A program made the translations under genes and the position numbers. The notes under the pieces are model-generated. The model made no database searches, had not been told where the DNA came from, and saw only the letters and a program-made list of their open reading frames with translations. This document shows, piece by piece, positions 18,518-27,872 of a DNA stretch of 64,000 nt; position 1 is the first letter of the stretch, and every line of letters starts with the position of its first letter. This DNA is from Moritella dasanensis ArB 0140 (GTDB lineage: Bacteria > Pseudomonadota > Gammaproteobacteria > Enterobacterales > Moritellaceae), in NCBI RefSeq assembly GCF_000276805.1, contig NZ_AKXQ01000015.1, positions 1 through 64,000 of the forward strand, given 5' to 3'.

Positions 18518-19090
18518 CTACCAACCAGGTACGTCAGACATATCTGGTAGTTGATGGGCAATACCTTTGTGGCAATCAACACATGTTTTCTCACCACTTG
18601 CTAGTGCTGTAGAATGTTGTTTACGACTACGTGGGCCTTGCTCTGAGAAGTCCATGTATTCAAAGTTATGACAGTTACGACATTCCTGTGAATCATTTTC
18701 TTTCATGCGTTGCCATTCACGCACGGCTAAATGCTTACGACGAGCTTCGAATTTTTCTTGAGTCGAAATTTTACCCATCAAGAATGCCACAATTTCATTA
18801 CTCGCTTGCACTTTACGTACAATTTTATCTGTCCAGTTATGCGGTACATGACAATCAGAACAGATTGCACGCACACCAGAACGATTCGAATAGTGAATTG
18901 TTTCTTTTAGTTCTTTAACAATCGGCGCGTGACAAGCAGAACAAAACTCTTCTGTATTTGTCGCTTCCATCCCCATGTTAAAGGCACCCCAGAAAATAAT
19001 ACCGCCAAGGAAACCCATTGCAAGTACAGTACCTACAGCGGCTTTACTTGGTGCCGTTAATTTTCGCCAAAAATTTAAAATAAATTTCAT
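18518..19090 (-). CDS. napC: NapC, membrane-anchored tetraheme c-type cytochrome
   Basis: A 190-residue NapC/NirT-family quinol dehydrogenase. One N-terminal membrane anchor (about 18-38) is followed by a periplasmic domain with four CXXCH haem sites: CSACH, CSDCH, CRNCH and CVDCH. It oxidises menaquinol/ubiquinol and passes electrons to NapAB. There is no napG or napH here, so NapC should be the only quinol route. It lies 18 bases after napB. Confidence 0.96.
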   Translation of the reverse strand: MKFILNFWRKLTAPSKAAVGTVLAMGFLGGIIFWGAFNMGMEATNTEEFCSACHAPIVKELKETIHYSNRSGVRAICSDCHVPHNWTDKIVRKVQASNEIVAFLMGKISTQEKFEARRKHLAVREWQRMKENDSQECRNCHNFEYMDFSEQGPRSRKQHSTALASGEKTCVDCHKGIAHQLPDMSDVPGW

Positions 19091-19108
19091 TTTATCGCCT
19101 CTTTTTCG

Positions 19109-19576
19109 TTAGCGTAATGAATCTACACGTTTAAAGTCATTGTCGATTAACGGGGATGCATCTGCTTGCGTTACATGGCACTGTAGGCAGAAATAACGAC
19201 GTGGTGACACATCAGATAATACTTCGCCTTCACGTGACTGATAATGCGTCACACTAATTTTAGTCGCACCCATTTCACCAGCATATTTCCAGCTGTGACA
19301 CGACAAACATTTGTTCGCATTTAAAGACACTTCGTAATGACGCGTTTGATGTGGAATCAACGGCGGTTGGTATACATAGTCACGATCGATTGGACTACGA
19401 TCCTTAATGACACGTTTCAACTCATCCGCTTTACGCGTTATGTCTAGTTCCGTAATACCGCGCAGTGATGCTACGCCACCATTGTTTACATTTTCGATTA
19501 CAGCCGTCTCGTTACTTTGCGCTGACACAGAGAATAAAGTCCCTGCAGTTAGCAGCACAGCCAATAATTTTCTCAT
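19109..19576 (-). CDS. napB: NapB, periplasmic diheme electron-transfer subunit
   Basis: A 155-residue periplasmic protein with a Sec signal peptide (MRKLLAVLLTAGTLFSVSAQ) and two haem sites, CLSCH and CLQCH. It passes electrons from NapC to NapA. The ATG at 19576 is preferred over an upstream TTG (19600) because GGAGA lies 9 bases before it and the signal peptide then begins cleanly. Confidence 0.95.
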   Translation of the reverse strand: MRKLLAVLLTAGTLFSVSAQSNETAVIENVNNGGVASLRGITELDITRKADELKRVIKDRSPIDRDYVYQPPLIPHQTRHYEVSLNANKCLSCHSWKYAGEMGATKISVTHYQSREGEVLSDVSPRRYFCLQCHVTQADASPLIDNDFKRVDSLR

Positions 19577-19664
19577 ATTATGTTCTCCACCTATCGGCAA
19601 ATAAATCCGTTATTTGCCAGCGCACTTGGCTGGCAAAAATCAATTAAAAAGCAATTCGTTAAGA

Positions 19665-22151
19665 TTACGCTTTGGTAATTTTAATCGCACACTTTTTATA
19701 ATCCGTTTGTTTTGATAACGGATCGGTAGCATCTAGACATACCTTGTTGATTAATACGCGCGCATCAAACCAAGGTACAAATACTAAGCCTACCGGTGGA
19801 CGGTTACGGCCACGTGTTTCCACACGACAACGTACTTCACCACGAAGAGATTCAATAATAACTTCATCACCACGACGCACATTCCGTTTCTTCGCATCAT
19901 CAGGGTGGATATAACAAAGTGCATCTGGCATTGCACGGTACAACTCAGGTACACGCGCTGTCATCGAACCTGAATGCCAATGCTCTAGTACACGCCCAGT
20001 ACATAACCACATGTCGTACTCTTCGTTTGGTACTTCTGGTGGCGCTTCATACGGTGCAAAGATAATATTTGCTTTACCGTCTGGCTTACCATAGAACTCG
20101 AAGCCTTTACCTTTACCAACATACGGATCACTACCTTCAGCAAAACGCCATTTAGTTTCAACGCCGTTCACTACAGGCCAACGTAAGCCACGTACTTTAT
20201 GGTACATATCATAAGGGGCTAGATCATGTCCGTGACCACGGCCAAATGTAGCGTACTCTTCGAATAAGCCTTTTTGTACGTAGTAACCTTGATCATGAGC
20301 ATCATCATTTAGCTCTTGTGCTTCGCTAATTGGGAATGCATCAACATTACCGTTTTTGTACAATACATCGTACATAGTTTTGCCACGATGCTCAGGCATC
20401 TTAGCTAGTAGGTCTTCGCCCCACACTTCTTCAATCTTGAAGCGTTTAGCAAATTCCATTAACTGCCAAAGATCTGATTTTGCACCTTCGATAGGTTTAA
20501 CTTGTTGATACCATGCTTGTGTACGACGCTCAGCGTTACCGTATGCACCCTCTTTTTCTACCCACATTGCTGTTGGTAAAATAAGATCAGATGCTTGTGC
20601 AGTGACTGTTGGGTACGGGTCAGAACAAACGATGAAGTTAGCTGGATTACGGTAACCCGGTAAACCTTCTTCCATCATGTTTGGCGCTGCTTGCATGTTG
20701 TTATTACACATAGTCCAGTACGCGTTCAATGTACCGTCTTTTAATGCGCGATTTTGTGCAACAGCATGTAGACCAGGTTTAGGTGGAATAGTACCTTCTG
20801 GTAGTTTCCATATTTTTTCAGCAATCGCGCGATGTTTTGGATTCGCAACAACCATATCGGCAGGTAGACGGTGTGAGAATGTTCCCACTTCACGTGCAGT
20901 ACCACAAGCTGAAGGTTGACCCGTAAGCGAGAATGGACCATTACCTGGTTGTGAGATTTTGCCCACAAGTAAATGAATGTTATATACTAGGCTGTTCATC
21001 CACACACCACGTGTGTGTTGATTCATACCCATAGTCCATAACGACATTACTTTGATATTTGGATCGGCATATTGTTTAGCAAGAATAATCAGTTTTTCTA
21101 CTGATACACCTGAGATTTCAGATGCTTTCTCAACAGTATATTCAGCAACAGACGCTTTATACTCTTCAAATGTCATTGCTGTCATTTTGCCCGAGTTAGG
21201 GTTTTTAGCTTTAGCTTGCATTGGATGTTCGTCACGTAAACCGTAACCGATATCCGTTGCTGTACGTTTAAAGTGTGTATGCTTATTAACGAAATCCCAG
21301 TTTACAGCATCGTTTTGGATGATGTAGTTAGCAATAAAGTTAGCCATTGCTAGATCTGATTGCGGATTGAAAATAACACCGGTATCAGCAAGTTCAAAAG
21401 AACGATGCTTATACGTTGATAATACATTAACTCTAACGTGTGGATTACTTAAACGTCGGTCTGTGATACGCGTCCATAGGATCGGATGCATTTCAGCCAT
21501 GTTTGAACCCCAAAGAACGAACGCATCTGATTCTTCAAAGTCATCATAACAACCCATTGGCTCATCAATACCAAACGTACGCATGAAGCCACCAACAGCA
21601 GAAGCCATACAGTGACGCGCATTCGGATCGATATTGTTTGAACGGAAACCGGCTTTCATCAATTTAACAGCGGCATAACCTTCCATCACTGTCCATTGAC
21701 CAGAACCAAACATACCAACTGATGTAGGACCGTTTGCTTTAAGTGATGTTTTCCACTTTTCAGCCATGATATCGAAAGCTTGATCCCATGAAATTGGTGC
21801 AAACTCACCGTCTTTAGCAAACTTACCGTCTTTCATACGCAGTAAAGGTGTCGTTAAACGATCTTTACCGTACATGATTTTAGACAGGAAATAACCCTTA
21901 ACACAGTTAAGACCTTTATTTACTGGTGCTTCTGGGTCACCTTGAGTAGCAACAACTTTGCCACCTTGTGTACCAACAAGTACAGAACAACCTGTACCAC
22001 AGAAACGACATGGGGCTTTATCCCATTTAATTTTTGTTTCATCGCTCACTGCAATAAGATTAGTTGCACTTGCAGGAAGCGTAACGCCAGCAATAGCCGC
22101 TGCAGATATTGCAGCATTTGCTTTAACAAACGCACGTCTGGTTAATTTCAT
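19665..22151 (-). CDS. napA: NapA, catalytic subunit of periplasmic nitrate reductase
   Basis: An 828-residue molybdoenzyme (E. coli NapA 828). It has a twin-arginine signal (TRRAFVK, R5-R6), one [4Fe-4S] cluster bound by C48, C51, C55 and C83, and the Mo-coordinating Cys in [18 protein letters not shown]. It reduces nitrate to nitrite in the periplasm using bis-MGD molybdenum cofactor. Its ATG overlaps the napD stop (ATGA), consistent with NapD binding the nascent Tat signal. Moco genes flank the operon on both sides. Confidence 0.98.
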   Translation of the reverse strand: MKLTRRAFVKANAAISAAAIAGVTLPASATNLIAVSDETKIKWDKAPCRFCGTGCSVLVGTQGGKVVATQGDPEAPVNKGLNCVKGYFLSKIMYGKDRLTTPLLRMKDGKFAKDGEFAPISWDQAFDIMAEKWKTSLKANGPTSVGMFGSGQWTVMEGYAAVKLMKAGFRSNNIDPNARHCMASAVGGFMRTFGIDEPMGCYDDFEESDAFVLWGSNMAEMHPILWTRITDRRLSNPHVRVNVLSTYKHRSFELADTGVIFNPQSDLAMANFIANYIIQNDAVNWDFVNKHTHFKRTATDIGYGLRDEHPMQAKAKNPNSGKMTAMTFEEYKASVAEYTVEKASEISGVSVEKLIILAKQYADPNIKVMSLWTMGMNQHTRGVWMNSLVYNIHLLVGKISQPGNGPFSLTGQPSACGTAREVGTFSHRLPADMVVANPKHRAIAEKIWKLPEGTIPPKPGLHAVAQNRALKDGTLNAYWTMCNNNMQAAPNMMEEGLPGYRNPANFIVCSDPYPTVTAQASDLILPTAMWVEKEGAYGNAERRTQAWYQQVKPIEGAKSDLWQLMEFAKRFKIEEVWGEDLLAKMPEHRGKTMYDVLYKNGNVDAFPISEAQELNDDAHDQGYYVQKGLFEEYATFGRGHGHDLAPYDMYHKVRGLRWPVVNGVETKWRFAEGSDPYVGKGKGFEFYGKPDGKANIIFAPYEAPPEVPNEEYDMWLCTGRVLEHWHSGSMTARVPELYRAMPDALCYIHPDDAKKRNVRRGDEVIIESLRGEVRCRVETRGRNRPPVGLVFVPWFDARVLINKVCLDATDPLSKQTDYKKCAIKITKA

Positions 22152-22420
22152 AGATCATCCTCACATGATGGATCGATAGTTTCAATTTGATGAAAAACAA
22201 GAGAAGTACTTAAGACATGTTCCAGATTATTGATTTTATCAATAATATCGGTAACAAATTTTTGATTACTCGTTTCTAATACGACAATAATTTTACCCTC
22301 TTCACTATCACCGTAAATTTCAGCATCAGGGAAAGCTGAGATTTTATTCTTCACTTCAACCAAATGTTCTGGTTTCACGTGAATAATTAAACTTGAGATA
22401 TGTACTTCTTGTTCTGCCAT
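22148..22420 (-). CDS. napD: NapD, Tat-signal chaperone for NapA
   Basis: A 90-residue cytoplasmic protein with a ferredoxin-like fold pattern ([15 protein letters not shown] ... [16 protein letters not shown]). Family members bind the NapA twin-arginine signal to hold back export until the cofactor is inserted. It overlaps napA by four bases, and the NapA ribosome-binding site (GAGGA) lies in its last codons. Confidence 0.93.
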   Translation of the reverse strand: MAEQEVHISSLIIHVKPEHLVEVKNKISAFPDAEIYGDSEEGKIIVVLETSNQKFVTDIIDKINNLEHVLSTSLVFHQIETIDPSCEDDL

Positions 22421-22475
22421 TTTATGACCTTATAATTATTATAATTTTTATAAAACGTATTCTTAATAACTAAAT

Positions 22476-22958
22476 TTAACGATTAGCTGTCACTGAAATT
22501 GCATTTACAGGACAAATGGACACGCAAGCGCCACAACCGTTACAATCATCTAATACAACATCGGGGCTGACAAATGTAGTACTAGTAAAATTAAATACCA
22601 GCGCTTCAGTTTCGCATGATTCTGCACAACTTCGGCAATAAACTGACTCAAGATTTAAGCAGCTATTTGAAATAGTAGCCTTATTTCCCCATGCTTGAGC
22701 TTGCGTTAAATCAAACAAATCTTCTTTACAGTGATTTACACATTCTTTACAAAAGTTGCATTCAGATACGCTAAAATCAATTTCAGGAAAACCACCATCA
22801 CCGACAATTATTATTTGCTCTGGGCAAGCGGCGGTACAATCACCACAACGTGTACACTTTTCTGTAAAGTCTAAATCTGCTTTTAACCAAGGTAGGCGTA
22901 CAACATCACTTTGTTCTTTACGACGAAATAACGAACGTCGCGCCAGATTAATACTCAT
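22476..22958 (-). CDS. napF: NapF, cytoplasmic iron-sulfur protein
   Basis: A 160-residue ferredoxin-type protein with Cys clusters CTRCGDCTAACP, CNFCKECVNHC, CRSCAESC and CNGCGACVSICP, enough for three or four [4Fe-4S] centres, and no signal peptide. NapF is thought to act with NapA in the cytoplasm before export. It is the first gene of napFDABC; the control sites lie in the 401 bases upstream. Confidence 0.94.
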   Translation of the reverse strand: MSINLARRSLFRRKEQSDVVRLPWLKADLDFTEKCTRCGDCTAACPEQIIIVGDGGFPEIDFSVSECNFCKECVNHCKEDLFDLTQAQAWGNKATISNSCLNLESVYCRSCAESCETEALVFNFTSTTFVSPDVVLDDCNGCGACVSICPVNAISVTANR

Positions 22959-23038
22959 AAAACTACCTTGTGAAAATAATTCATCTCTAAATGTGAAATT
23001 TAAAAGCGCACATCGGTCTAAAAGATATTTGTTTCATG

Positions 23039-23044
23039 ATGATA
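23039..23044 (-). promoter_or_regulatory. Candidate -10 element for napF
   Basis: TATCAT on the - strand. A transcript starting about 7 bases downstream (near 23032) would put the NarP-like site near -40 and the FNR-like site near -68, close to the known E. coli napF layout. The start point is inferred. Confidence 0.35.
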
Positions 23045-23064
23045 CATATAGTGTCAGCCGAAAA

Positions 23065-23080
23065 TACTCCTTAATAGATA
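23065..23080 (-). promoter_or_regulatory. NarP/NarL-type 7-2-7 heptamer pair upstream of napF
   Basis: Read on the + strand it is TACTCCT-TA-ATAGATA, 13 of 14 defined positions matching the inverted heptamer consensus TACYYMT-N2-AKRRGTA. This arrangement is the one NarP binds. It lies 107 bases upstream of the napF start codon, and narQP themselves are only 1.5-4 kb away. Confidence 0.55.
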
Positions 23081-23093
23081 AGCGACTAAAAAC

Positions 23094-23107
23094 ATAATTT
23101 AGATCAA
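23094..23107 (-). promoter_or_regulatory. FNR-like site upstream of napF
   Basis: ATAATTTAGATCAA has one perfect FNR half-site (ATCAA) and 3 of 5 in the other half of TTGAT-N4-ATCAA. It lies 28 bases (centre to centre) beyond the NarP-like site, on the far side from napF, as in the E. coli napF promoter where the order is FNR then NarP. The rest of 22959-23359 is AT-rich, with no gene that I can see. Confidence 0.45.
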
Positions 23108-23264
23108 CAAATGGTCCTTAAATACAATTTACGTATTTACAAATGTAACTTATGACGCTTTATGGCTATTTATGATAAGCAAAGGCTAAATGTGACAAAT
23201 TGTGACAATAAATGCTTAAAATTATAGCTCACGGTTGCAATATGTGCCTTAATTGTGGGGATTT

Positions 23265-23295
23265 AATATAGCGTAAGCTTGTATTACGCTATATT
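23265..23295 (-). terminator. Stem-loop downstream of moaA
   Basis: A perfect 12-bp inverted repeat (AATATAGCGTAA and complement) with a 7-base loop, about 65 bases past the moaA stop. It lacks a clear T run, so it is a weak terminator or processing structure rather than a certain intrinsic terminator. Confidence 0.4.
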
Positions 23296-23359
23296 ATTTA
23301 AAAATAGAAAAATAAAAAAAAGAGATACGGGAAGGATAACTACTTATCTATTTGGATGA

Positions 23360-24337
23360 TTAACCACCAATTGATGCTAAATGAGGTGTATTCGCGGTGA
23401 AACCATCTTGTAGAAAATGAGTCGATTTTTTATCTGACATATGCTCAACAACCCTATTTATCAATGCTTGCTGTTGATTATCATCTTGCACTAGATCACG
23501 TAACTCAACACCCGCCTCACCAAATAAACACAGATGTAAGCGCCCTTTAGTGGATACACGTAAACGGTTACAGGTCGAACAAAAGTTCTTCTCATAAGGC
23601 ATAATCAAGCCAATTTCACCGACATAGTCAGGATGAATAAAGACTTGCGCAGGCCCATCGGCCTTACCTCTGACTTTACTTACCCAACCTTGTAATATCA
23701 ACTTGTCACGAATACTTGCACCGGATACGTGGTGTTTATCAAACAATGCCTGATTATCACCAGTCTGCATTAACTCAATAAAACGTAATTGAATGGGTCT
23801 GGTTTTGATCCAGTTTAAAAAATCATCTAATTCAATATCATTTAAGTTGCGCATCAATACCGTATTGACCTTAACGGTCTCAAATCCAGCAGTAAAAGCA
23901 GCATCAAGACCGGCCATCACTTTGTGGAACATATTCTTACCGGTAATCTGGCGAAACATGCGTGCATCTAAACTGTCGATACTGACATTTATTGCATCAA
24001 GTCCAGCATCACGCCATTGTTGCGCATACTTTTCAAGATTAAAGCCGTTTGTTGTTGTGGCGACCTTATTAATTTTAGGGATCGCAGCAATGTCTGAGAT
24101 GATATCCGTGAAGTCTTTTCTTAATGAAGGTTCACCACCAGTAATACGGACTTTTTCAGTGCCCATTTCAGCAAACCCGGTAACAATACGACGTAATTCA
24201 TCACGCCCTAAAAATTCAGGTTTACCGTCGGCTTTATAGCCATCTGGTAAGCAATAGTTACATTTGAAATTACAGACGTCTGTAATTGATAGGCGTAAAT
24301 AATAAAATTTACGCGAAAACTGATCTTGAAGTTGCAT
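23360..24337 (-). CDS. moaA: MoaA, GTP 3',8-cyclase (radical SAM)
   Basis: A 325-residue radical-SAM enzyme that starts molybdopterin synthesis from GTP. The N-terminal SAM cluster is CNFKCNYC; the C-terminal GTP-binding cluster sits in [12 protein letters not shown]. The protein ends in Gly-Gly (LASIGG), required in this family. I choose the ATG at 24337 because GGAAAGG lies just upstream and the protein then begins [17 protein letters not shown] as usual; an ATG at 24370 lacks support. It diverges from narQ. Confidence 0.96.
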   Translation of the reverse strand: MQLQDQFSRKFYYLRLSITDVCNFKCNYCLPDGYKADGKPEFLGRDELRRIVTGFAEMGTEKVRITGGEPSLRKDFTDIISDIAAIPKINKVATTTNGFNLEKYAQQWRDAGLDAINVSIDSLDARMFRQITGKNMFHKVMAGLDAAFTAGFETVKVNTVLMRNLNDIELDDFLNWIKTRPIQLRFIELMQTGDNQALFDKHHVSGASIRDKLILQGWVSKVRGKADGPAQVFIHPDYVGEIGLIMPYEKNFCSTCNRLRVSTKGRLHLCLFGEAGVELRDLVQDDNQQQALINRVVEHMSDKKSTHFLQDGFTANTPHLASIGG

Positions 24338-24410
24338 AAACACCTTTCCAAATACGGGAGGCCTAATCATTTCTGATTAAACCCTTATAGCAATTGCGAA
24401 TGCTATGAGT

Positions 24411-24452
24411 CCTTAAGATCATATTTAAATTTATAAATTTAGATCATTAAGG
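24411..24452. repeat. Inverted repeat between moaA and narQ
   Basis: CCTTAAGATC (24411-24420) and GATCATTAAGG (24442-24452) form an interrupted inverted repeat. An AT-rich palindrome (TAAATTTATAAATTTA) lies between them. It lies in the 5' region of moaA and could be an operator or an RNA hairpin in the moaA leader. I could not match it to the moco riboswitch consensus. Confidence 0.45.
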
Positions 24453-24558
24453 ATCGGAGTTTGAGTTATATTAAATTTTATGGTCGTTAAACTTAAACTA
24501 TTTTTTAGTAAATTTAAAGGGATAGGTACAGGTAATTATAGTAGAAAATGATAAATCA

Positions 24559-24572
24559 TTGATCGAAATTAA
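24559..24572 (+). promoter_or_regulatory. FNR-like site upstream of narQ
   Basis: TTGATCGAAATTAA matches 9 of 10 defined positions of TTGAT-N4-ATCAA. It lies 59-72 bases before the narQ start codon, a fitting distance for an activator. It could also act on the divergent moaA gene. Confidence 0.4.
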
Positions 24573-24630
24573 ATTGCCCTGTAAATTATAGGCTAATCCA
24601 CAGCTTAATTAACTAAATAGTAAGACTTCT

Positions 24631-26349
24631 ATGATAAAAAATATAATCCCTTCCCATCAGTCTATTATCATTTTAATCGGCCGTGGTATGTTTAGTATAC
24701 TCGCTCTTGCTTCATTATTAACCTTTATCTCATTAGTCGCGTTATCACTCAGCCTGTCCGATGCAGCGTCAATCAATAAAGCCGGCGCATTAAGAATGCA
24801 AAGTTATCAAATTGCTTATAATTTATCCATCGATGAGTCAGAGGTCAAACGTCAGGTTCATATTGATACTTTTAATCAATCACTGGCTCACATTAAAAAT
24901 AATATAGTCGATAATTGGGACATCACCTCAAAGTTAAAACAAGAATTCATGACAGTGGAGACCGACTGGCAAATACAGTCTGACATTCTACACAGTGATA
25001 ACCCTGACCTATTCTTGAGCAATGTTGATGAGTTTGTATTACAAATTGATACTTTTGTGCAAAATCTACAAAACCACTCCGAATATAAAGTTAAAATTAT
25101 CACCCTTATTAAAGGACTGGGTATCGGTCTTATTTTCGCGGTCTGTATTATCACCATTCGCCTAATGCAAGTGCAGGTTTTAAAGCCATTACAACAAATA
25201 TTCACCGCATCAAATCAAATTAGACGCGGTGAATTTGATGTCTCGTTTGATTTTGTTTATGAAAATGAAATTGGTTCATTGGCGAGTAACATTTCGCACA
25301 TGGCGAATGACTTAAATCAGCTATACAGCACGCTAGAACAACAAGTTGACGCGAAAACAAAACAGTTGAAAGAAGCCAAAGATAAGATTAATTTTTTATA
25401 TACCACATCGCAAAAACTACATGTTACCCACCTCAACGCCGACATGTTAGAACAAACACTACAGAGTGTTTCAGCGCTCAATGGCCTTAGCTTTTATAAA
25501 CTGGTACTAACGGGTTCAGAAGTAGAGACCATCTACCTCAATGCGGGCTCAGATAACGGTGAACAAACAATTGATTTAAGGTTGGAACTCGAAGAACAAT
25601 CTTTTGGTACATTAACGGTCTTACAACGAGAAGCGACCGACCAAGATCATCTAAGCAGTTATTGCCGTATTATTTCGCGTGCCCAACATCGTTCTCAAAG
25701 TAATTTAGAAGCCCAGCGCTCATTATTAATGGAAGAACGCGCCGTTATTGCCCGTGAATTACATGATTCACTTGCCCAAGCCCTGTCCTATTTAAAAATT
25801 CAGGTGGCGTTACTGAAACGACATTTAAAGAATCAAGAGATCTCCACAACAACGAATGAAATTGTCGAAGAAATAGATACCAACCTAAGGTTGTCTTATA
25901 CACAATTAAGAGAATTACTAAATACCTTTAGGTTAACACTCGACGATGCCAACTTATCTGAAGCGATCTCGATCATGTTGGCACAGTTACGTCAGCGCAC
26001 TCCGACCAAAATTCATCTAAGCTATGAATTAGAAGAACATTTATTTAAACCCAACCAACATATACATATTCTCCAAATCATACGAGAAGCTGTATTAAAT
26101 TCCATCAAACATGCCGATTCAGATGAAATAATAATTGACTGTGGCACGAATAAAAATGGTACTATTGAAGTATCTATTTCGGATAATGGAAACGGCATTC
26201 CAGCCAATCCAGTAAAATCCAACCATTATGGTTTAAGCATAATGGGTGAACGCGCTTCAAAACTAGGTGCTAAACTAGAAATTAAAAATAATATAACAAA
26301 TGGCACCTTGGTATTACTCACCTTCGACAGGGAAAACAAACATGCATGA
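24631..26349 (+). CDS. narQ: NarQ-type nitrate/nitrite sensor histidine kinase
   Basis: A 572-residue membrane kinase. TM1 (about 16-42) is followed by a periplasmic domain holding the nitrate-binding P-box (DAASINKAGALRMQSYQIA), then TM2 (about 155-178), HAMP, a central region, the HisKA_3 dimerisation segment with phospho-His H378 (ARELHDSLAQAL), and the ATPase domain (N box REAVLNSIKHA, DNGNGIP, GLSIMGERA). It senses nitrate or nitrite and phosphorylates NarP. Its stop overlaps the narP start, and the pair sits beside moaA and nap, the targets it is expected to control. Confidence 0.93.
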   Translation: MIKNIIPSHQSIIILIGRGMFSILALASLLTFISLVALSLSLSDAASINKAGALRMQSYQIAYNLSIDESEVKRQVHIDTFNQSLAHIKNNIVDNWDITSKLKQEFMTVETDWQIQSDILHSDNPDLFLSNVDEFVLQIDTFVQNLQNHSEYKVKIITLIKGLGIGLIFAVCIITIRLMQVQVLKPLQQIFTASNQIRRGEFDVSFDFVYENEIGSLASNISHMANDLNQLYSTLEQQVDAKTKQLKEAKDKINFLYTTSQKLHVTHLNADMLEQTLQSVSALNGLSFYKLVLTGSEVETIYLNAGSDNGEQTIDLRLELEEQSFGTLTVLQREATDQDHLSSYCRIISRAQHRSQSNLEAQRSLLMEERAVIARELHDSLAQALSYLKIQVALLKRHLKNQEISTTTNEIVEEIDTNLRLSYTQLRELLNTFRLTLDDANLSEAISIMLAQLRQRTPTKIHLSYELEEHLFKPNQHIHILQIIREAVLNSIKHADSDEIIIDCGTNKNGTIEVSISDNGNGIPANPVKSNHYGLSIMGERASKLGAKLEIKNNITNGTLVLLTFDRENKHA

Positions 26350-26989
26350 GAATAGTTACACAATATTAGTTGTTGATGATCACCCACTAATGCGTAAAGG
26401 CATTGTTCAACTACTTTCACTAGAAGAAAAGTTCAATGTGATTGGTGAAGCCAGCGATGGTGTGGAAGCTATCACTCTTGCTAAACAACATGAACCGGAT
26501 CTGGTATTACTTGATTTGAACATGAAAGGTATGTCAGGACTCGATACGTTAAAAGCACTTCGAGCAGAAGAATTAAGCTCGCGCGTTGTTATTTTAACTG
26601 TGTCTGATAACAAACAAGATGTGATCCGTTTAATCAATGCGGGTGCTGATGGTTACTTATTAAAAGATTCAGAACCTGATCTTTTATTAGCACAACTTCA
26701 AGATGTATTATCTGGGCAGCAAGCGCTTTCAGAAAGCTTACTTGGCTATTTAGACTGTCTGCATGAAGATAATAACTTTGCAGAAAAGTTGGCTAAGCTA
26801 ACTAAACGTGAAAACCAAATCTTACTAGAAATTTCAAAAGGTTATAGCAACAAGCATGTTGCAAGTAACTTACACATTTCAGAAGGTACAGTGAAGGTTC
26901 ACGTGAAGAGTCTATTGAAAAAATTAGAAGCAAGCTCACGTGTTGAAGCTGCTGTTATGTATCTTGAGTTCAATAAAACAAGCGCATAA
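26342..26989 (+). CDS. narP: NarP-type nitrate response regulator
   Basis: A 215-residue NarL/FixJ-family regulator (E. coli NarP 215). The receiver has the acidic pair D12-D13, phospho-acceptor D58 (LLDLNMKG) and Lys in YLLKDSE. The C-terminal LuxR-type helix-turn-helix is LTKRENQILLEISKGYSNKHVASNLHISEGTVKVHVKSLLKKL. The start is the ATG at 26342, overlapping narQ by eight bases with AGGGAA upstream, which gives the family's normal N-terminus. It likely binds the 7-2-7 site upstream of napF. Confidence 0.93.
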   Translation: MHENSYTILVVDDHPLMRKGIVQLLSLEEKFNVIGEASDGVEAITLAKQHEPDLVLLDLNMKGMSGLDTLKALRAEELSSRVVILTVSDNKQDVIRLINAGADGYLLKDSEPDLLLAQLQDVLSGQQALSESLLGYLDCLHEDNNFAEKLAKLTKRENQILLEISKGYSNKHVASNLHISEGTVKVHVKSLLKKLEASSRVEAAVMYLEFNKTSA

Positions 26990-27008
26990 TCAACTACACA
27001 ATCAATTA

Positions 27009-27054
27009 ATAGAAGTGAAAATAGTGATCTCGTCATATTTTCACTTCTATTTTC
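27009..27054 (+). terminator. Rho-independent terminator after narQP
   Basis: A perfect 15-base stem (ATAGAAGTGAAAATA and complement) with a 12-base loop and a short T run, 20 bases past the narP stop. Confidence 0.8.
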
Positions 27055-27144
27055 TAATCCAATCTTAGATCAACTTCATTCCGCAGTGCAGACTCTTTAA
27101 ACAAGGCTATCATTAGTTATACTTCCAATGACTAAGGCTTGCTC

Positions 27145-27720
27145 TTGCAAACTACCCAACTCGCATTACTGCCATTAACATCCCATATTTTACCTCATGG
27201 TAGACTACCTTTACGCATCATAGAAGAACGCTATATTCGCATGATCAAAGAGAGTACTAAAGCAATGAGTGGATTTGGTGTTGTCATGATCGACCCTAAC
27301 CAAAACGGACCCTTTGGACGTATATCATCGATTGGCACTCACGTTGAAATTATTGATTTTTATACCCTAGATGATGGTTTTCTTGGCATTAATGTTGAAG
27401 GTAGTCGGCGTTTTATTATCGACGATATAACCACTGAGTCTGATGGTTTAAAAAAGGCTAACGTCCACTACATCAGCAACTGGCCCGATCAAAAAATAAC
27501 TCCAAAAGAATATTATTTAGCTGAAAAATTAGAAGAAATATATTTCCAACACGCAGATATAAATCAACTTTATACATTAAAAGAAATGGCTAATATAAGT
27601 TGGGTTTCACAACGTTGGATAGAATTATTACCACTTTCTGTCTCAGAAAAACAACTTTTATTGCAACAGCCTGATTGCAATAGCACTGTTGCAATACTTA
27701 AAGAGTTAATGCCCATATAA
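27145..27720 (+). CDS. Stand-alone LON N-terminal (substrate-binding) domain protein
   Basis: A protein of about 191 residues matching the LON substrate-binding domain (PF02190): LALLPLTSHILPHGRLPLRIIEERYIRMI, FGVVMI and FTLDDGFLGINVEGSRRF-type strands. It has no AAA+ or protease domain, so it is not a protease; such proteins are common and poorly understood. No ATG fits. A TTG at 27145 with AAGG 7 bases upstream is the best start; a TTG two codons earlier (27139) is possible. It stands alone between narQP and the YvcK-like gene. Confidence 0.8.
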   Translation: MQTTQLALLPLTSHILPHGRLPLRIIEERYIRMIKESTKAMSGFGVVMIDPNQNGPFGRISSIGTHVEIIDFYTLDDGFLGINVEGSRRFIIDDITTESDGLKKANVHYISNWPDQKITPKEYYLAEKLEEIYFQHADINQLYTLKEMANISWVSQRWIELLPLSVSEKQLLLQQPDCNSTVAILKELMPI

Positions 27721-27872
27721 ACATTTTGATAAATAGCTGTCTGATAACTCAAAACAACGAAATCATTTAAATTTTGCTTATTAATTCGTCAAATAAAGCT
27801 AACTTAATTATCAAAATAATTTATTTCAAGATATGATGATGTTATCTACTTTACTTAATTTTGATTCATCCT

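Noticed and set aside
23793-24239. 148-codon frame opposite moaA
   Set aside because: Lies entirely inside moaA, whose radical-SAM motifs are intact; no ribosome-binding site or recognisable domain.
24371-24480. Moco riboswitch in the moaA leader
   Set aside because: I looked for the conserved moco RNA elements and could not match them by eye; only an AT-rich inverted repeat is clear.
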